From assembly GCA_030272585.1 (NCBI GenBank), contig BSYQ01000007.1, positions 2,670,001 through 2,734,000 of the forward strand: a DNA stretch of 64,000 nucleotides. The letters are read 5' to 3'. Of this stretch, positions 32,501-44,021 are shown piece by piece. Below the pieces are notes generated by a model. That model was given only the letters and a program-made list of their open reading frames with translations, ran no database searches and was not told where the DNA came from. This DNA is from Bryopsis sp. KO-2023. Lineage: Eukaryota > Chlorophyta > Ulvophyceae > Bryopsidales > Bryopsidaceae. The position numbers were made by a program, and so were the translations under genes. Positions within the stretch are counted from its first letter, which is position 1; each line of letters opens with the position of its first letter.

Positions 32501-34740
32501 AACGTTTCTTTCTCAACATGATCACCGTGTGCGGATTTTACCACATCCTCTAGTGATCCACGTTCACGAAACAACGTATTAGGAGACCCATGTTCCTCCC
32601 CCTCAAGAGGTGGCGTGACCTCACGCACCAAGACAAGGAATGGAGTGATCCGATCATCACGAAGACATCGTTTCACTTGTTTAATGGAAAGAAATGGAGT
32701 AACCGTATGAACACAACGATCACTACGATTTCGAGCCGAAATAGTATGATGGATCGTAACTCGACGTCCACGAGTTGACAACAACGAACAACTGTTATGA
32801 AGGAAATCCATATGAGCACAATGGTCCTTCAACCAAACATCTCCAAGATAAAGATCAAAGTGAGGAGCACTGATCACCAAGCACTCTAACTTTTCACGAA
32901 GACCTTGTATCCGAAGAGGAACTGTGGTTTTACCAGAACAAGTCAATGGTGTACCATCAGCCATTTGAACAGTTGTATCACTTTGAGCTTGGTATGAGAT
33001 ACCATAAGCCTCACAAAATTGTTGGGAAATATAGGCTGAACCAGCCGCACCCGAATCCAACAATATATGTGCAGGAGTATCAAAGATACGTCCCTCGAAA
33101 ACCATAGACATAGTCATGATCTCCTTGTCAATTGTGGGTGCCACAATTCGAGGCACAGGAGCATCATAATACACATCAAATGGTTGGGAAAATGGTATCT
33201 TACGAGCTCTCTCAAATAAGAATGCCCCTTTCCGATATTGTGCTATCAAGCGCATGCTATCAAACACACGAAAAGCTTTGCGCATCTTATGAGGTACCAA
33301 GACACAAGCACTTGTTGTCATTGGTGCTCTTTTCTTACACTCGAAATAGTGCTTCAGGAAAGCATCCATTTGTGCCTTTCCTGGGTTGAGCCACACATGC
33401 TCGCCCGACACATCACACGTAAGAAAATCTTCACAAGATCTTTTACAAGCATCAACCGGAAAACAACCTCCAGAAGAATCGAACGTAAACTTCCGTCCCA
33501 TTCTCTCTTCGAGTCTTTCAAGTTCTCGCTTGATCATCTTGCGATGAACACCATGATCCATCTGATCATTCACCTTCTTTTCATTTCTGCACGAAAATTT
33601 CTTTTCGTCAGTAGAAGCATGAATTTTCATTTCCTCATCGATCATTGCATTTGAGGGTTCCACTACCTCATCAATATGCACATGACTCTCGATAGGGGAT
33701 AAGACATTGATCGCCAAATCGCTCACCTTGCCTTTCCCACCACACTTGTGTGACACATCCCATGGAGCACCACAAGTGAAGCAAAGCTTTTGTGCTATCC
33801 TTCTAGCACGCTCCTCCGGGGAAAGCTTTGTGCCGCGAACCGTACCCTTCGCTTTCTTACTAGCGTTCGGGTTCGCTTGCCCACTGGTAAATGATGGTCT
33901 AGTCTTTGCTTTCTTTGAAGTCTTGTATCCATACAAGTCTTCCCCACGACCATGAACATTCCCGGATTTATTCTTAATCACAGGGATCCGCTCATCATGG
34001 GTTACTCCTTTTGCAAGGACATGATTTCGAAGATCGTTGTAGATCGTCCAAGGTTTCCCATGAACATCTGTCTCGACCGACGACTTCAATGCCGGATGCA
34101 AATTATGGAGTAAGAAGAAGCATTTACTCGCTTCATCCATCGGAATACGACGAAGTTTAAACAAATCATCTACGAATCTGACGAATTCATTCGTATTCAC
34201 TTTGCGCTCAAGGTGATCACGACATGAAATGAGTTTCTTTGTAATGGCATAATCCGATGCCATTTCCCCGAAACTACCGTCACTCATCGTCTCACAGATT
34301 TGTTTCCAAGAAACTTCACCTTTTTCCAAGGACTCTGATGACACTCTAGCCGCCAAATGTTTTTGTGCAGCTCTACCGAAAAACGTGGGAGCAACCTTTC
34401 CCCATCGTTCTTGGTTGATACCAGCTGCCACAAAGTAGACAGTAAGACTACTCTGGAATTCTTTCCAGGGTATCTTTCCATCATATTTTTCTGGCTTAGC
34501 TACTTGAGATGTCATACCACGCGGCCCACCATCATTTCCAGATTTCCCAATGTCTATCGACTCATCCTCGTCCATTTTATCCTTATCTTTGGAACTTTCA
34601 GGGTCAGGTAATTTCATTACCAAATCTGCCAACAGCCCTTCCATTTCTGTAAGCCTTTCTTCTAAATCCTTGGTCTTAGGAGGGGGTTCCACCTCTGCCT
34701 CCTTTTCACTGGTATGACTACTCTTGTCATTACCATCCAT
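29515..34740 (-). CDS. E1 Gag-Pol polyprotein with C-terminal chromodomain
   Basis: A single ORF of 1,741 codons. The ATG at 34740 is preferred to an upstream TTG in the same frame. Domain order: capsid-like Gag (about residues 55-255); a zinc knuckle with unusual spacing, 'CFTCGAPWDVSHKC' (C-X2-C-X7-H-X-C, about 319-332); an aspartic protease 'LLDSGAAG' (D562); reverse transcriptase with 'YLDD' (939-942); RNase H 'EVIADASDWAIGAILLQEG'; an integrase HHCC domain (about 1285-1335); an integrase core D1360, D1422 and E1458 (35 residues between the last two); and a chromodomain from about 1662 with 'EYLCKWMGYGHEHNTWEPEE'. The order RT, RNase H, integrase is that of Ty3/gypsy, and the chromodomain places it among chromoviruses. 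No frame break is present. Chromodomains of this group are known to guide integration to heterochromatin. Confidence 0.95.
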   Translation of the reverse strand: MDGNDKSSHTSEKEAEVEPPPKTKDLEERLTEMEGLLADLVMKLPDPESSKDKDKMDEDESIDIGKSGNDGGPRGMTSQVAKPEKYDGKIPWKEFQSSLTVYFVAAGINQERWGKVAPTFFGRAAQKHLAARVSSESLEKGEVSWKQICETMSDGSFGEMASDYAITKKLISCRDHLERKVNTNEFVRFVDDLFKLRRIPMDEASKCFFLLHNLHPALKSSVETDVHGKPWTIYNDLRNHVLAKGVTHDERIPVIKNKSGNVHGRGEDLYGYKTSKKAKTRPSFTSGQANPNASKKAKGTVRGTKLSPEERARRIAQKLCFTCGAPWDVSHKCGGKGKVSDLAINVLSPIESHVHIDEVVEPSNAMIDEEMKIHASTDEKKFSCRNEKKVNDQMDHGVHRKMIKRELERLEERMGRKFTFDSSGGCFPVDACKRSCEDFLTCDVSGEHVWLNPGKAQMDAFLKHYFECKKRAPMTTSACVLVPHKMRKAFRVFDSMRLIAQYRKGAFLFERARKIPFSQPFDVYYDAPVPRIVAPTIDKEIMTMSMVFEGRIFDTPAHILLDSGAAGSAYISQQFCEAYGISYQAQSDTTVQMADGTPLTCSGKTTVPLRIQGLREKLECLVISAPHFDLYLGDVWLKDHCAHMDFLHNSCSLLSTRGRRVTIHHTISARNRSDRCVHTVTPFLSIKQVKRCLRDDRITPFLVLVREVTPPLEGEEHGSPNTLFRERGSLEDVVKSAHGDHVEKETLENMLAPILDEYEDRFANELASCPPSREFDASIDLIPGANPVSRPIFRYTPGERKEIEDQISDMLAKGLIQLSCSPWGAPVLFVPKPDGTKRMCVDYRGLNKLTVKNQYPIPRIDDLLDQLQGARYFSALDLKAGYWQLRVKAEDQAKTAFKTPFGLFEYRVLPMGLTNAPAIFQTWMNRVFHGMIGKYVLIYLDDILVYSRNEKDHIMHLKKVMDRLREHKLFLKRSKCDFFKDALHYLGFVISKEGIAVDTRKTQKVIDWPEPQNISELRSFLGLSNYFRRFIQGYSKLVGPLTNLLRKSKEWDWNEDCRKAMVAVKEALTHAPCLAMPDFSKPFEVIADASDWAIGAILLQEGRPIAFESKMLHGAQLRWSISDKEMFAVVHALKLWRCYLDVMEFKVIVDHKPNTFFHSQVTLSRRAVRWLECLQGYRFKWEYQPGRTNVADPLSRYPVRYSQQISVLLESVSKCGRLSHLGEESPALSPLPNIDLQRRLSEGYAKDEWFNTLESAASMCRFDSGFWWNGTRVVVPNFDGLRLDIMKDFHSTVYSGHFGVKKTKHNLLKWFWWPGVEKDILSFIKGCDSCQRNKWRRGKPPGSLQPLPIPDARWESVSMDLIVELPKSGAEHYDAILVFVDRLTKMVRCAATYTKCDAAETARLFVSHVFRSHGLPRTLVSDRDPRWRSRFFAELCNTWKISQAMSTAFHPTTDGQTEAMNKVLEDTLRHFVGIRHSDWSELLPVVEFAMNNSKSEATGETPFFLNYGRDPWTATTAQMPGFGPGASSRKSSSLQMAVPAVQRMTTTIRDSIVKAKRCLEAARQRMKAYADRHRRPVDVKVGDKVLLDARHIRLKHPGSRKLMPKWIGPFTISDQIGKVAFRLDLPNYLKIHPVFHASLLKPYWAHGKVQPPPPVELDDELEYEVEMLLDHRVRRIGRKRKTEYLCKWMGYGHEHNTWEPEEHMENARELVEEYQNKIKSTDLSPPIVIRRSERLRSKERN

Positions 34741-35845
34741 GGCCAAAGACTCCAACCAGAAAAATTCGAATTACACTGTAAGTGCGTTCAGTGTCACACT
34801 GTTCGACGTTTGCCACGACTGACGTCGCGCACAAACCACAGTCGAACTGGAAACGACCTGTTCTGTCACACACTCTGTCGACTTTTGCCACGACTGGCGT
34901 CGCGCGAAAGCCACAGGCGAACTTAAAACGACGTGGAGGTTAACGATTTCAAGGTACTCTCACCAAAATAAGAGCCCAATCGCGCCCCTGCAGTTGCCAA
35001 GAAGGCACACTGCCGACAAAAGAAAACCGATAGTCGCACCAAAACGAAGTCGCGTTTGGCGCCAGTACCACAGTCGACGAAAAACGACTGTCACCTCGCC
35101 AAAACGACGACCACTTTAGGTAAGTACCAAAATCGATTTCAACGCCAACAGCGTAACAAATCGACCTGCGTTAATCTTGTCGTTTCTCACACTTCAGAAT
35201 TCGAATTCGAATTTGTCATTCCTGGCAAAAACTGACGACCCCTGTAGCCTTTTTCGACCCAACTACCGAGCCACCCAACCACCCTCTGGAAAAACGTCGA
35301 GCTAAGTCGACTAGCTTTAACAAAGCACGTCCAGAGTGCTGGCGACCTCGCAAGAAGTGGTCGAAACCCCAAAGAAAGTCGAGATCTCCACTCTCACACT
35401 TTCTGAAAATGGGATCTAAAGCTACAAACGTCAAGCGACCCTACAGAAACCTTTTCCGACACGGGCTAGCTTCTAAACGACTCTATACCACTACCCTTAG
35501 GTTCCTTACGACCTCTTTTCACGTCAACCGAACCGGACGACCTCCCACAAACAAATCAAGAAATTCCAAAGGCCCTGTAAGACCCTTCCTCAACTTGGCC
35601 GACACGGGCGACCACTCACAACCAACTCGAAACACTTTTTTAAGGTCCTCTATGACCTTCTTTCAAGCATACCGTGGCGGACGACTGCTCACCACCAACG
35701 ATCCCAAAGAAAAACAAAAATCTCAAAGGTAAGAGTAAGTCACCTTTACCCCAAAGCGCACACCTTCGCCAAGGGCGTTTCCTTACTCGACAAGAAGCGC
35801 TCCCTCCTTGTTGTCCTCCTTATCGTTTCCTTTTCCTTTCCCTTC

Positions 35846-35857
35846 GCTCCGAAACCA
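35846..35857 (-). other. E1 primer-binding site
   Basis: TGGTTTCGGAGC on the minus strand, two bases inside the 5' LTR. It would pair with a tRNA ending GCTCCGAAACCA. E2 (43761-43772) and the diverged E3 (46307-46318) carry the same 12 bases. I cannot name the tRNA, but it does not look like initiator Met. Confidence 0.8.
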
Positions 35858-35859
35858 AA

Positions 35860-36104
35860 TGTTGTGCTGCTTGACTTTCAGTGGCAGTGAAAGTCTTTCT
35901 CAAACCAAAACCTTGGAAAGAGAGTGTACCAACGCCTTTTATGAGCGTTGCTAGTACACATGGTAGCAATCACCATACTTGGTGATTGGACCCTGCTACC
36001 ACCGTGTGGGGACAGATGCAAATGTGTCACGACAGGTGACACACGTGGCGACACACATGTACACGTGGCGACACACAGTGACACACGCGTGTGACGTCAT
36101 AACA
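35860..36104 (-). repeat. E1 5' LTR
   Basis: 245 bp, the same as the 3' LTR except for ACACAGTGAC here against ACACGGTGAC there. Confidence 0.95.
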
Positions 36105-36761
36105 AAGGGGGGGCGCTGCGCGAAGCAAAGTCGAAAAGGAAAGGGCGAGAGAGCTGCGCGCTGCGCAGCTCCCTCTTTTAAAAAGGTGATGGGCGAGGTC
36201 GCTGGGGGCAGCGCACCGACCTTTGAATTTTAAAAATGTGATGGGCGAGGGAGCTGCGCGCAGCGCAGCGACCCCTTTAAAAGTGTGAGGGGCTGCGCAG
36301 CTCGCTACTTTGAAAACGTGTTGGGCGAGGTCGCTGCGCTCAGCGACCTGTTAATTTAAAAAGTGTGATGGGTGAGTGTGGTGCGCGCAGCGCCAGGGAG
36401 CTGCGCGCAGCGCAGCGATCACTTCAGTAAACTGATGGGACAGGCAGCTTCGAAACGATAAGGGCGAGCGCGCTGCGCAGCTCGCTCCTTTAAAAAGGTG
36501 ATGGGACAGGGAGCTGCGAAATTACAGACGACCACTTAAAGCAAGTGATGGGCGAGGTCGATGGGCGCAGCGCAGCGACCTGTTGGACTAAAAAAAGATA
36601 TGGGCGAGGTCGCTGGGCGCAGCGCAGCGACCTGTTGGAAAAAAAAAAGGGATCTTAAAGGGATGGGTTAGGTCGCTGGGCGCAGATCTGGTTCGCTGAG
36701 AGTTAAAAAAAAAAAAACCAACGAACGAGCGCCTTGGGAAAGGGCGCTGCGCGACTGGCGC
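36105..36761 (+). repeat. Structured tandem array, segment 2
   Basis: Gamma-type GC palindromes and A-run modules between E1 and E2. The segment continues the unit broken by E1 and matches 44525-45190 closely. E1 and E2 therefore landed about 650 bp apart in what was a single unit. Confidence 0.88.
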
Positions 36762-37008
36762 TGTTGTGCTGCTTGACTTTCAGTGGCAGTGAAAGTCTTT
36801 CTCCAGAATTCGAGAACTCCAGAAAGAGTGTACCAACGCCTTTTATGGACGTTGCTAGTACACATGGTAGCAATCACCATACTTGGTGATTGGACCCTGC
36901 TACCACCGTGTGGGGACAGATGCAAATGTGTCACGACAGGTGACACACGTGGCGACACACATGTACACGTGGCGACACACCGTGACACACGCGTGTGACG
37001 TCATAACA
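36762..37008 (-). repeat. E2 3' LTR
   Basis: Differs from the E1 LTR mainly in one block, CTTTCTCCAGAATTCGAGAA in place of CTTTCTCAAACCAAAACCTT, and in ATGGACGTTG for ATGAGCGTTG. It keeps the TGACGTCA motif. Confidence 0.94.
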
Positions 37009-37428
37009 TTCCTCCCCCCCAAAGTGTCAGACCTCCTGGTCCTGACTCCACTTGGATAAACACTTATATGCTACAGGGTGCAGAAACCTTAGCAATGGTT
37101 TACACACGGTACTTTGACCAAATGTTGAAATCTCTAGGTGCCTTTCAGCGAGCCACTACACCAAAGTTTCATATCCGGTCAAGATTGAGATTGGAGAAAC
37201 ATCTCAAAGTTTGTGATCCCTTTCACAAAACCAAACCATCTTAAGGGTCAAGACACCTTCTCAAACCCGAGATAAAACCCTTTTCATGGTGAACGCTTTT
37301 CCACATTGGCTACCTTGCCTTAGGAAAATAATATCTCACCCGTCGGCATTCACACATATGTGCGGAGATATTTAAATCAAATTTTGCCCATTCAATTTAT
37401 TTCCCCTCTCTTGAGATCTCCTACTCTG

Positions 37429-40400
37429 TCAATTGCGCTCTTTCGACCGAAGGCGTTCACTTCGACGGATAACAATTGGCGGAGACAAGTCCGTCGACTT
37501 GATTTTGTTTTGGTATTCTTCTACCAATTCCCTAGCATTCTCCATATGCTCTTCGGGTTCCCAAGTATTATGCTCATGTCCATAACCCATCCATTTGCAT
37601 AAATACTCAGTTTTACGCTTTCGACCTATTCGCCGTACACGATGATCTAAAAGCATTTCAACCTCATATTCCAACTCATCATCGAGTTCCACCGGCGGAG
37701 GAGGCTGAACTTTTCCATGCGCCCAATAAGGCTTCAACAAGCTCGCATGAAAAACCGGATGAATTTTAAGATAGTTCGGTAAATCCAACCGAAAAGCTAC
37801 CTTACCGATTTGATCCGAAATAGTAAAGGGTCCGATCCACTTCGGCATCAATTTTCGGGATCCTGGATGTTTTAGGCGGATATGCCGTGCATCCAACAAC
37901 ACTTTATCGCCTACTTTCACATCCACAGGACGTCTATGTCGATCAGCATACGCCTTCATCCTTTGACGTGCTGCCTCTAAACACCTTTTCGCCTTCACAA
38001 TGCTATCTCTTATCGTTGTCGTCATTCTTTGTACAGCTGGCACCGCCATCTGCAGTGACGAGCTCTTTCTACTAGATGCACCTGGCCCGAATCCAGGCAT
38101 CTGTGCCGTCGTAGCTGTCCAAGGATCACGACCGTAATTGAGGAAAAATGGTGTCTCACCAGTCGCTTCCGACTTGGAGTTATTCATAGCAAACTCGACA
38201 ACTGGCAACAGTTCAGACCAATCACTGTGGCGTATCCCAACAAAATGTCTTAGGGTGTCTTCTAAGACTTTGTTCATTGCCTCAGTCTGCCCATCAGTGG
38301 TGGGATGAAAAGCAGTTGACATAGCCTGACTGATCTTCCAAGTATTACACAATTCCGCAAAGAATCGTGATCTCCACCTGGGATCTCTGTCACTCACCAA
38401 TGTCCTAGGAAGACCGTGTGAACGGAAGACATGTGATACAAAGAGTCTCGCTGTTTCTGCAGCATCACACTTCGTGTATGTTGCAGCGCATCTCACCATT
38501 TTCGTGAGTCGGTCCACGAAAACTAGGATCGCATCATAATGCTCAGCACCTGACTTGGGAAGCTCGACTATCAAGTCCATCGAAACACTCTCCCAACGAG
38601 CATCTGGTATCGGTAGAGGTTGCAACGAACCAGGAGGTTTGCCACGTCTCCACTTGTTCCGTTGACAACTATCACAACCTTTGATAAAGGGACAAGATAT
38701 CCTTCTCTACCCCTGGCCACCAAAACCACTTCAACAAATTGTGTTTCGTCTTTTTGACACCAAAGTGTCCCGAATACACCGTTGAATGAAAATCTTTCAT
38801 AATATCCAACCTGAGGCCATCAAAGTTTGGGACAACCACCCGCGTTCCATTCCACCAAAAACCCGAGTCGAAACGACACATTGAAGCAGCGGATTCCAAT
38901 GTATTGAACCACTCGTCTTTAGCGTACCCCTCAGATAATCGTCGCTGAAGATCGATATTAGGCAAAGGAGAGAGAGCTGGGCTCTCCTCACCAAGGTGAC
39001 TGAGTCGGCCACGCTTGCTCACCGACTCCAACAAGACACTGATCTGCTGAGAATACCGTACAGGATAGCGCGACAAGGGGTCTGCTACATTCGTCCTGCC
39101 TGGCTGGTATTCCCACTTGAATCGGTATCCCTGAAGACACTCAAGCCACCGCACCGCTCTTCGAGACAACGTTACCTGGGAATGGAAAAATGTGTTGGGT
39201 TTGTGATCCACGATCACCTTAAACTCCATCACATCCAGATAGCACCTCCACAACTTCAAAGCATGGACAACAGCAAACATTTCCTTGTCTGATATTGACC
39301 ATCTCAATTGTGCACCATGTAGCATTTTACTTTCAAATGCTATTGGTCGACCTTCTTGAAGTAATATTGCACCAATAGCCCAATCCGAGGCATCGGCAAT
39401 AACTTCAAAAGGTTTACTGAAATCTGGCATTGCCAAGCAAGGTGCATGGGTCAGGGCTTCCTTAACTGCAACCATTGCTTTGCGACAATCATCATTCCAG
39501 TCCCACTCCTTACTCTTCCTAAGTAAGTTCGTAAGTGGTCCGACCAATTTACTGTATCCTTGAATGAACCGACGGAAGTAATTTGAAAGACCTAAGAAGG
39601 ATCTCAACTCAGATATATTTTGTGGCTCTGGCCAATCAATGACCTTCTGAGTCTTGCGAGTATCTACCGCAATCCCTTCTTTGCTTATCACGAAGCCAAG
39701 ATAATGCAATGCATCCTTAAAGAAATCACACTTTGATCTCTTCAAGAAGAGCTTGTGCTCTCTCAAACGATCCATGACCTTTTTGAGATGCATGATGTGG
39801 TCTTTCTCATTCCTCGAATACACAAGTATATCATCAAGATAGATAAGGACGTACTTCCCTATCATCCCATGAAATACACGGTTCATCCATGTTTGGAATA
39901 TCGCTGGTGCATTCGTCAAACCCATCGGTAAGACACGATATTCAAACAATCCAAAGGGCGTCTTGAAAGCCGTTTTAGCCTGGTCCTCAGCTTTGACACG
40001 AAGCTGCCAGTAACCAGCTTTCAAATCAAGGGCGGAAAAGTACCTCGCACCTTGTAACTGATCCAACAGATCATCGATACGTGGGATAGGGTATTGATTT
40101 TTGACTGTTAACTTATTCAAACCCCTGTAGTCCACACACATTCTTTTTGTCCCATCTGGTTTGGGTACAAACAAGACTGGTGCGCCCCATGGACTACATG
40201 ACGGTTGAATAAGCCCCTTAGCCAACATATCCGATATTTGATCCTCAATTTCCTTACGCTCTCCAGGCGTATAGCGAAATATAGGACGACTCACAGGATT
40301 TGCTCCTGGTATCAGATCTATAGAAGCATCGAACTCTCTAGAGGGTGGACACGAGGCCAATTCATTCGCAAACCGATCCTCGTATTCGTCCAATATAGGA

Positions 40401-42655
40401 GCCAACATGTTCTCCAACGTTTCTTTCTCAACATGATCACCGTGTGCGGATTTTACCACATCCTCTAGTGATCCACGTTCACGAAACAACGCATTAGGAG
40501 ACCCATGTTCCTCCCCCTCAAGAGGTGGCGTGACCTCACGCACCAAGACAAGGAATGGAGTGATCCGATCATCACGAAGACATCGTTTCACTTGTTTAAT
40601 GGAAAGAAATGGAGTAACCGTATGAACACAACGATCACTACGATTTCGAGCCGAAATAGTATGATGGATCGTAACTCGACGTCCACGAGTTGACAACAAC
40701 GAACAACTGTTATGAAGGAAATCCATATGAGCACAATGGTCCTTCAACCAAACATCTCCAAGATAAAGATCAAAGTGAGGAGCACTGATCACCAAGCACT
40801 CTAACTTTTCACGAAGACCTTGTATCCGAAGAGGAACTGTGGTTTTACCAGAACAAGTCAATGGTGTACCATCAGCCATTTGAACAGTTGTATCACTTTG
40901 AGCTTGGTATGAGATACCATAAGCCTCACAAAATTGTTGGGAAATATAGGCTGAACCAGCCGCACCCGAATCCAACAATATATGTGCAGGAGTATCAAAG
41001 ATACGTCCCTCGAAAACCATAGACATAGTCATGATCTCCTTGTCAATTGTGGGTTCCACAATTCGAGGCACAGGAGCATCATAATACACATCAAATGGTT
41101 GGGAAAATGGTATCTTACGAGCTCTCTCAAATAAGAATGCCCCTTTCCGATATTGTGCTAGCAAGCGCATGCTATCAAACACACGAAAAGCTTTGCGCAT
41201 CTTATGAGGTACCAAGACACAAGCACTTGTTGTCATTGGTGCTCTTTTCTTACACTCGAAATAGTGCTTCAGGAAAGCATCCATTTGTGCCTTTCCTGGG
41301 TTGAGCCACACATGCTCGCCCGACACATCACATGTAAGAAAATCTTCACAAGATCTTTTACAAGCATCAACCGGAAAACAACCTCCAGAAGAATCGAACG
41401 TAAACTTCCGTCCCGTTCTCTCTTCGAGTCTTTCAAGTTCTCGCTTGATCATCTTGCGATGAACACCATGATCCATCTGATCATTCACCTTCTTTTCATT
41501 TCTGCACGAAAATTTCTTTTCGTCAGTAGAAGCATGAATTTTCATTTCCTCATCGATCATTGCATTTGAGGGTTCCACTACCTCATCAATATGCACATGA
41601 CTCTCGATAGGAGATAAGACATTGATCGCCAAATCGCTCACCTTGCCTTTCCCACCACACTTGTGTGACACATCCCATGGAGCACCACAAGTGAAGCAAA
41701 GCTTTTGTGCTATCCTTCTAGCACGCTCCTCCGGGGAAAGCTTTGTGCCGCGAACCGTACCCTTCGCTTTCTTACTAGCGTTCGGGTTCGCTTACCCACT
41801 GGTAAATGATGGTCTAGTCTTTGCTTTCTTTGAAGTCTTGTATCCATACAAGTCTTCCCCACGACCATGAACATTCCCGGATTTATTCTTAATCACAGGG
41901 ATCCGCTCATCATGGGTTACTCCTTTTGCAAGGACATGATTTCGAAGATCGTTGTAGATCGTCCAAGGTTTCCCATGAACATCTGTCTCGACCGACGACT
42001 TCAATGCCGGATGCAAATTATGGAGTAAGAAGAAGCATTTACTCGCTTCATCCATCGGAATACGACGAAGTTTAAACAAATCATCTACGAATCTGACGAA
42101 TTCATTCGTATTCACTTTGCGCTCAAGGTGATCACGACATGAAATGAGTTTCTTTGTAATGGCATAATCCGATGCCATTTCCCCGAAACTACCGTCACTC
42201 ATCGTCTCACAGATTTGTTTCCAAGAAACTTCACCTTTTTCCAAGGACTCTGATGACACTCTAGCCGCCAAATGTTTTTGTGCAGCTCTACCGAAAAACG
42301 TGGGAGCAACCTTTCCCCATCGTTCTTGGTTGATACCAGCTGCCACAAAGTAGACAGTAAGACTACTCTGGAATTCTTTCCAGGGTATCTTTCCATCATA
42401 TTTTTCTGGCTTAGCTACTTGAGATGTCATACCACGCGGCCCACCATCATTTCCAGATTTCCCAATGTCTATCGACTCATCCTCGTCCATTTTATCCTTA
42501 TCTTTGGAACTTTCAGGGTCAGGTAATTTCATTACCAAATCTGCCAACAGCCCTTCCATTTCTGTAAGCCTTTCTTCTAAATCCTTGGTCTTAGGAGGGG
42601 GTTCCACCTCTGCCTCCTTTTCACTGGTATGACTACTCTTGTCATTACCATCCAT
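37429..42655 (-). pseudogene. E2 gag-pol, broken by one stop and one frameshift
   Basis: Shares the E1 domain order and is nearly identical to it. Lesion 1 is a TAA on the minus strand at 41794-41792, where E1 has CAA (Gln), between the Gag region and the zinc knuckle. It is a single C-to-T change on that strand. Lesion 2 is a net +1 base near 38686-38696, in the integrase zinc-binding domain, which throws the integrase core and chromodomain (37429-38625) out of frame. Protease, RT and RNase H remain open between the two lesions. The element should not be autonomous. Confidence 0.93.
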
Positions 42656-43774
42656 GGCCAAAGACTCCTACCAGAAAAATTCGAATTACACTGTAAGTGC
42701 GTTCAGTGTCACACTGTTCGACGTTTGCCACGACTGACGTCGCGCACAAACCACAGTCGAACTGGAAACGACCTATTCTGTCACACACTCTGTCGACTTT
42801 TGCCACGACTGGCGTCGCGCGAAAGCCATAGGCGAACTTAAAACGACGTGGAGGTTAACGATTTCAAGGTACTCTCACCAAAATAAGAGCCCAATCGCGC
42901 CCCTGCAGTTGCCAAGAAGGCACACCGCCGACAAAAGAAAACCGATAGTCGCACCAAAACGAAGTCGCGTTTGGCGCCAGTACCACAGTCGACGAAAAAC
43001 GACTGTCACCTCGTCAAAACGACGACCACTTTAGGTAAGTACCAAAATCGATTTCAACGCCAACAGCGTAACAAATCGACCTGCGTTACTCTTGTCGTTT
43101 CTCACACTTCAGAATTCGAATTCGAATTTGTCATTCCTGGCAAAAACTGACGACCCCTGTAGCCTTTTTCGACCCAACTACCGAGCCACCCAACCACCCT
43201 CTGGAAAAACGTCGACCTAAGTCGACTAGCTTTAACAAAGCACGTCCAAAGTGCTGGCGACCTCGCAAGAAGTGGTCGAAACCCCAAAGAAAGTCGAGAT
43301 CTCCACTCTCACACTTTCTGAAAATGGGATCTAAAGCTACAAACGTCAAGCGACCCTACAGAAACCTTTTCCGACACGGGCTAGCTTCTAAACGACTCTA
43401 TACCACTACCCTAAGGTTCCTTACGACCTCTTTTCACGTCAACCGAACCGGACGACCTCCCACAAACAAATCAAGAAATTCCAAAGGCCCTGTAAGACCC
43501 TTCCTCAACTTGGCCGACACGGGCGACCACTCACAACCAACTCGAAACACTTTTTTAAGGTCCTCTATGACCTTCTTTCAAGCATACCGTGGCGGACGAC
43601 CGCTCACCACCAACGATCCCAAAGAAAAACAAAAATCTCAAAGGTAAGAGTAAGTCACCTTTGCCCCAAAGCGCACACCTTCGCCAAGGGCGTTTCCTTA
43701 CTCGACAAGAAGCGCTCCCTCCTTGTTGTCCTCCTTATCGTTTCCTTTTCCTTTCCCTTCGCTCCGAAACCAAA

Positions 43775-44021
43775 TGTTGTGCTGCTTGACTTTCAGTGGC
43801 AGTGAAAGTCTTTCTCCAGAATTCGAGAACTCCAGAAAGAGTGTACCAACGCCTTTTATGGACGTTGCTAGTACACATGGTAGCAATCACCATACTTGGT
43901 GATTGGACCCTGCTACCACCGTGTGGGGACAGATGCAAATGTGTCACGACAGGTGACACACGTGGCGACACACATGTACACGTGGCGACACACCGTGACA
44001 CACGCGTGTGACGTCATAACA
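43775..44021 (-). repeat. E2 5' LTR
   Basis: 247 bp, reading as identical to the E2 3' LTR. The primer-binding site is at 43761-43772. Confidence 0.94.

Larger units (their letters stand above)
28849..36104 (-). mobile_element. E1: Ty3/gypsy chromovirus, apparently intact, 7256 bp
   Basis: The element has 245-bp LTRs at 28849-29093 and 35860-36104 that differ by one visible substitution. A 5-bp target duplication AAGGG lies at 28844-28848 and 36105-36109. A primer-binding site and a polypurine tract sit next to the LTRs, and one long ORF is read on the minus strand. It interrupts an array unit whose uninterrupted paralogue at about 44521-44540 has exactly the predicted empty-site sequence. 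The 1.1-kb leader (34756-35859) carries a two-copy tandem repeat of about 70 bp (34791-34936). Confidence 0.95.
36762..44021 (-). mobile_element. E2: Ty3/gypsy chromovirus, defective, 7260 bp
   Basis: The element has 247-bp LTRs at 36762-37008 and 43775-44021 that read as identical, and the target duplication GGCGC (36757-36761 and 44022-44026). The uninterrupted paralogue lies near 45181-45200. The interior is nearly the same as E1, but the LTRs belong to a different variant. Two lesions break the ORF. Confidence 0.95.

Noticed and set aside
34284..34484. Small ORFs overlapping E1 and E2 in other frames
   Set aside because: Shadows of the gag-pol frame, repeated only because the elements are near-identical.
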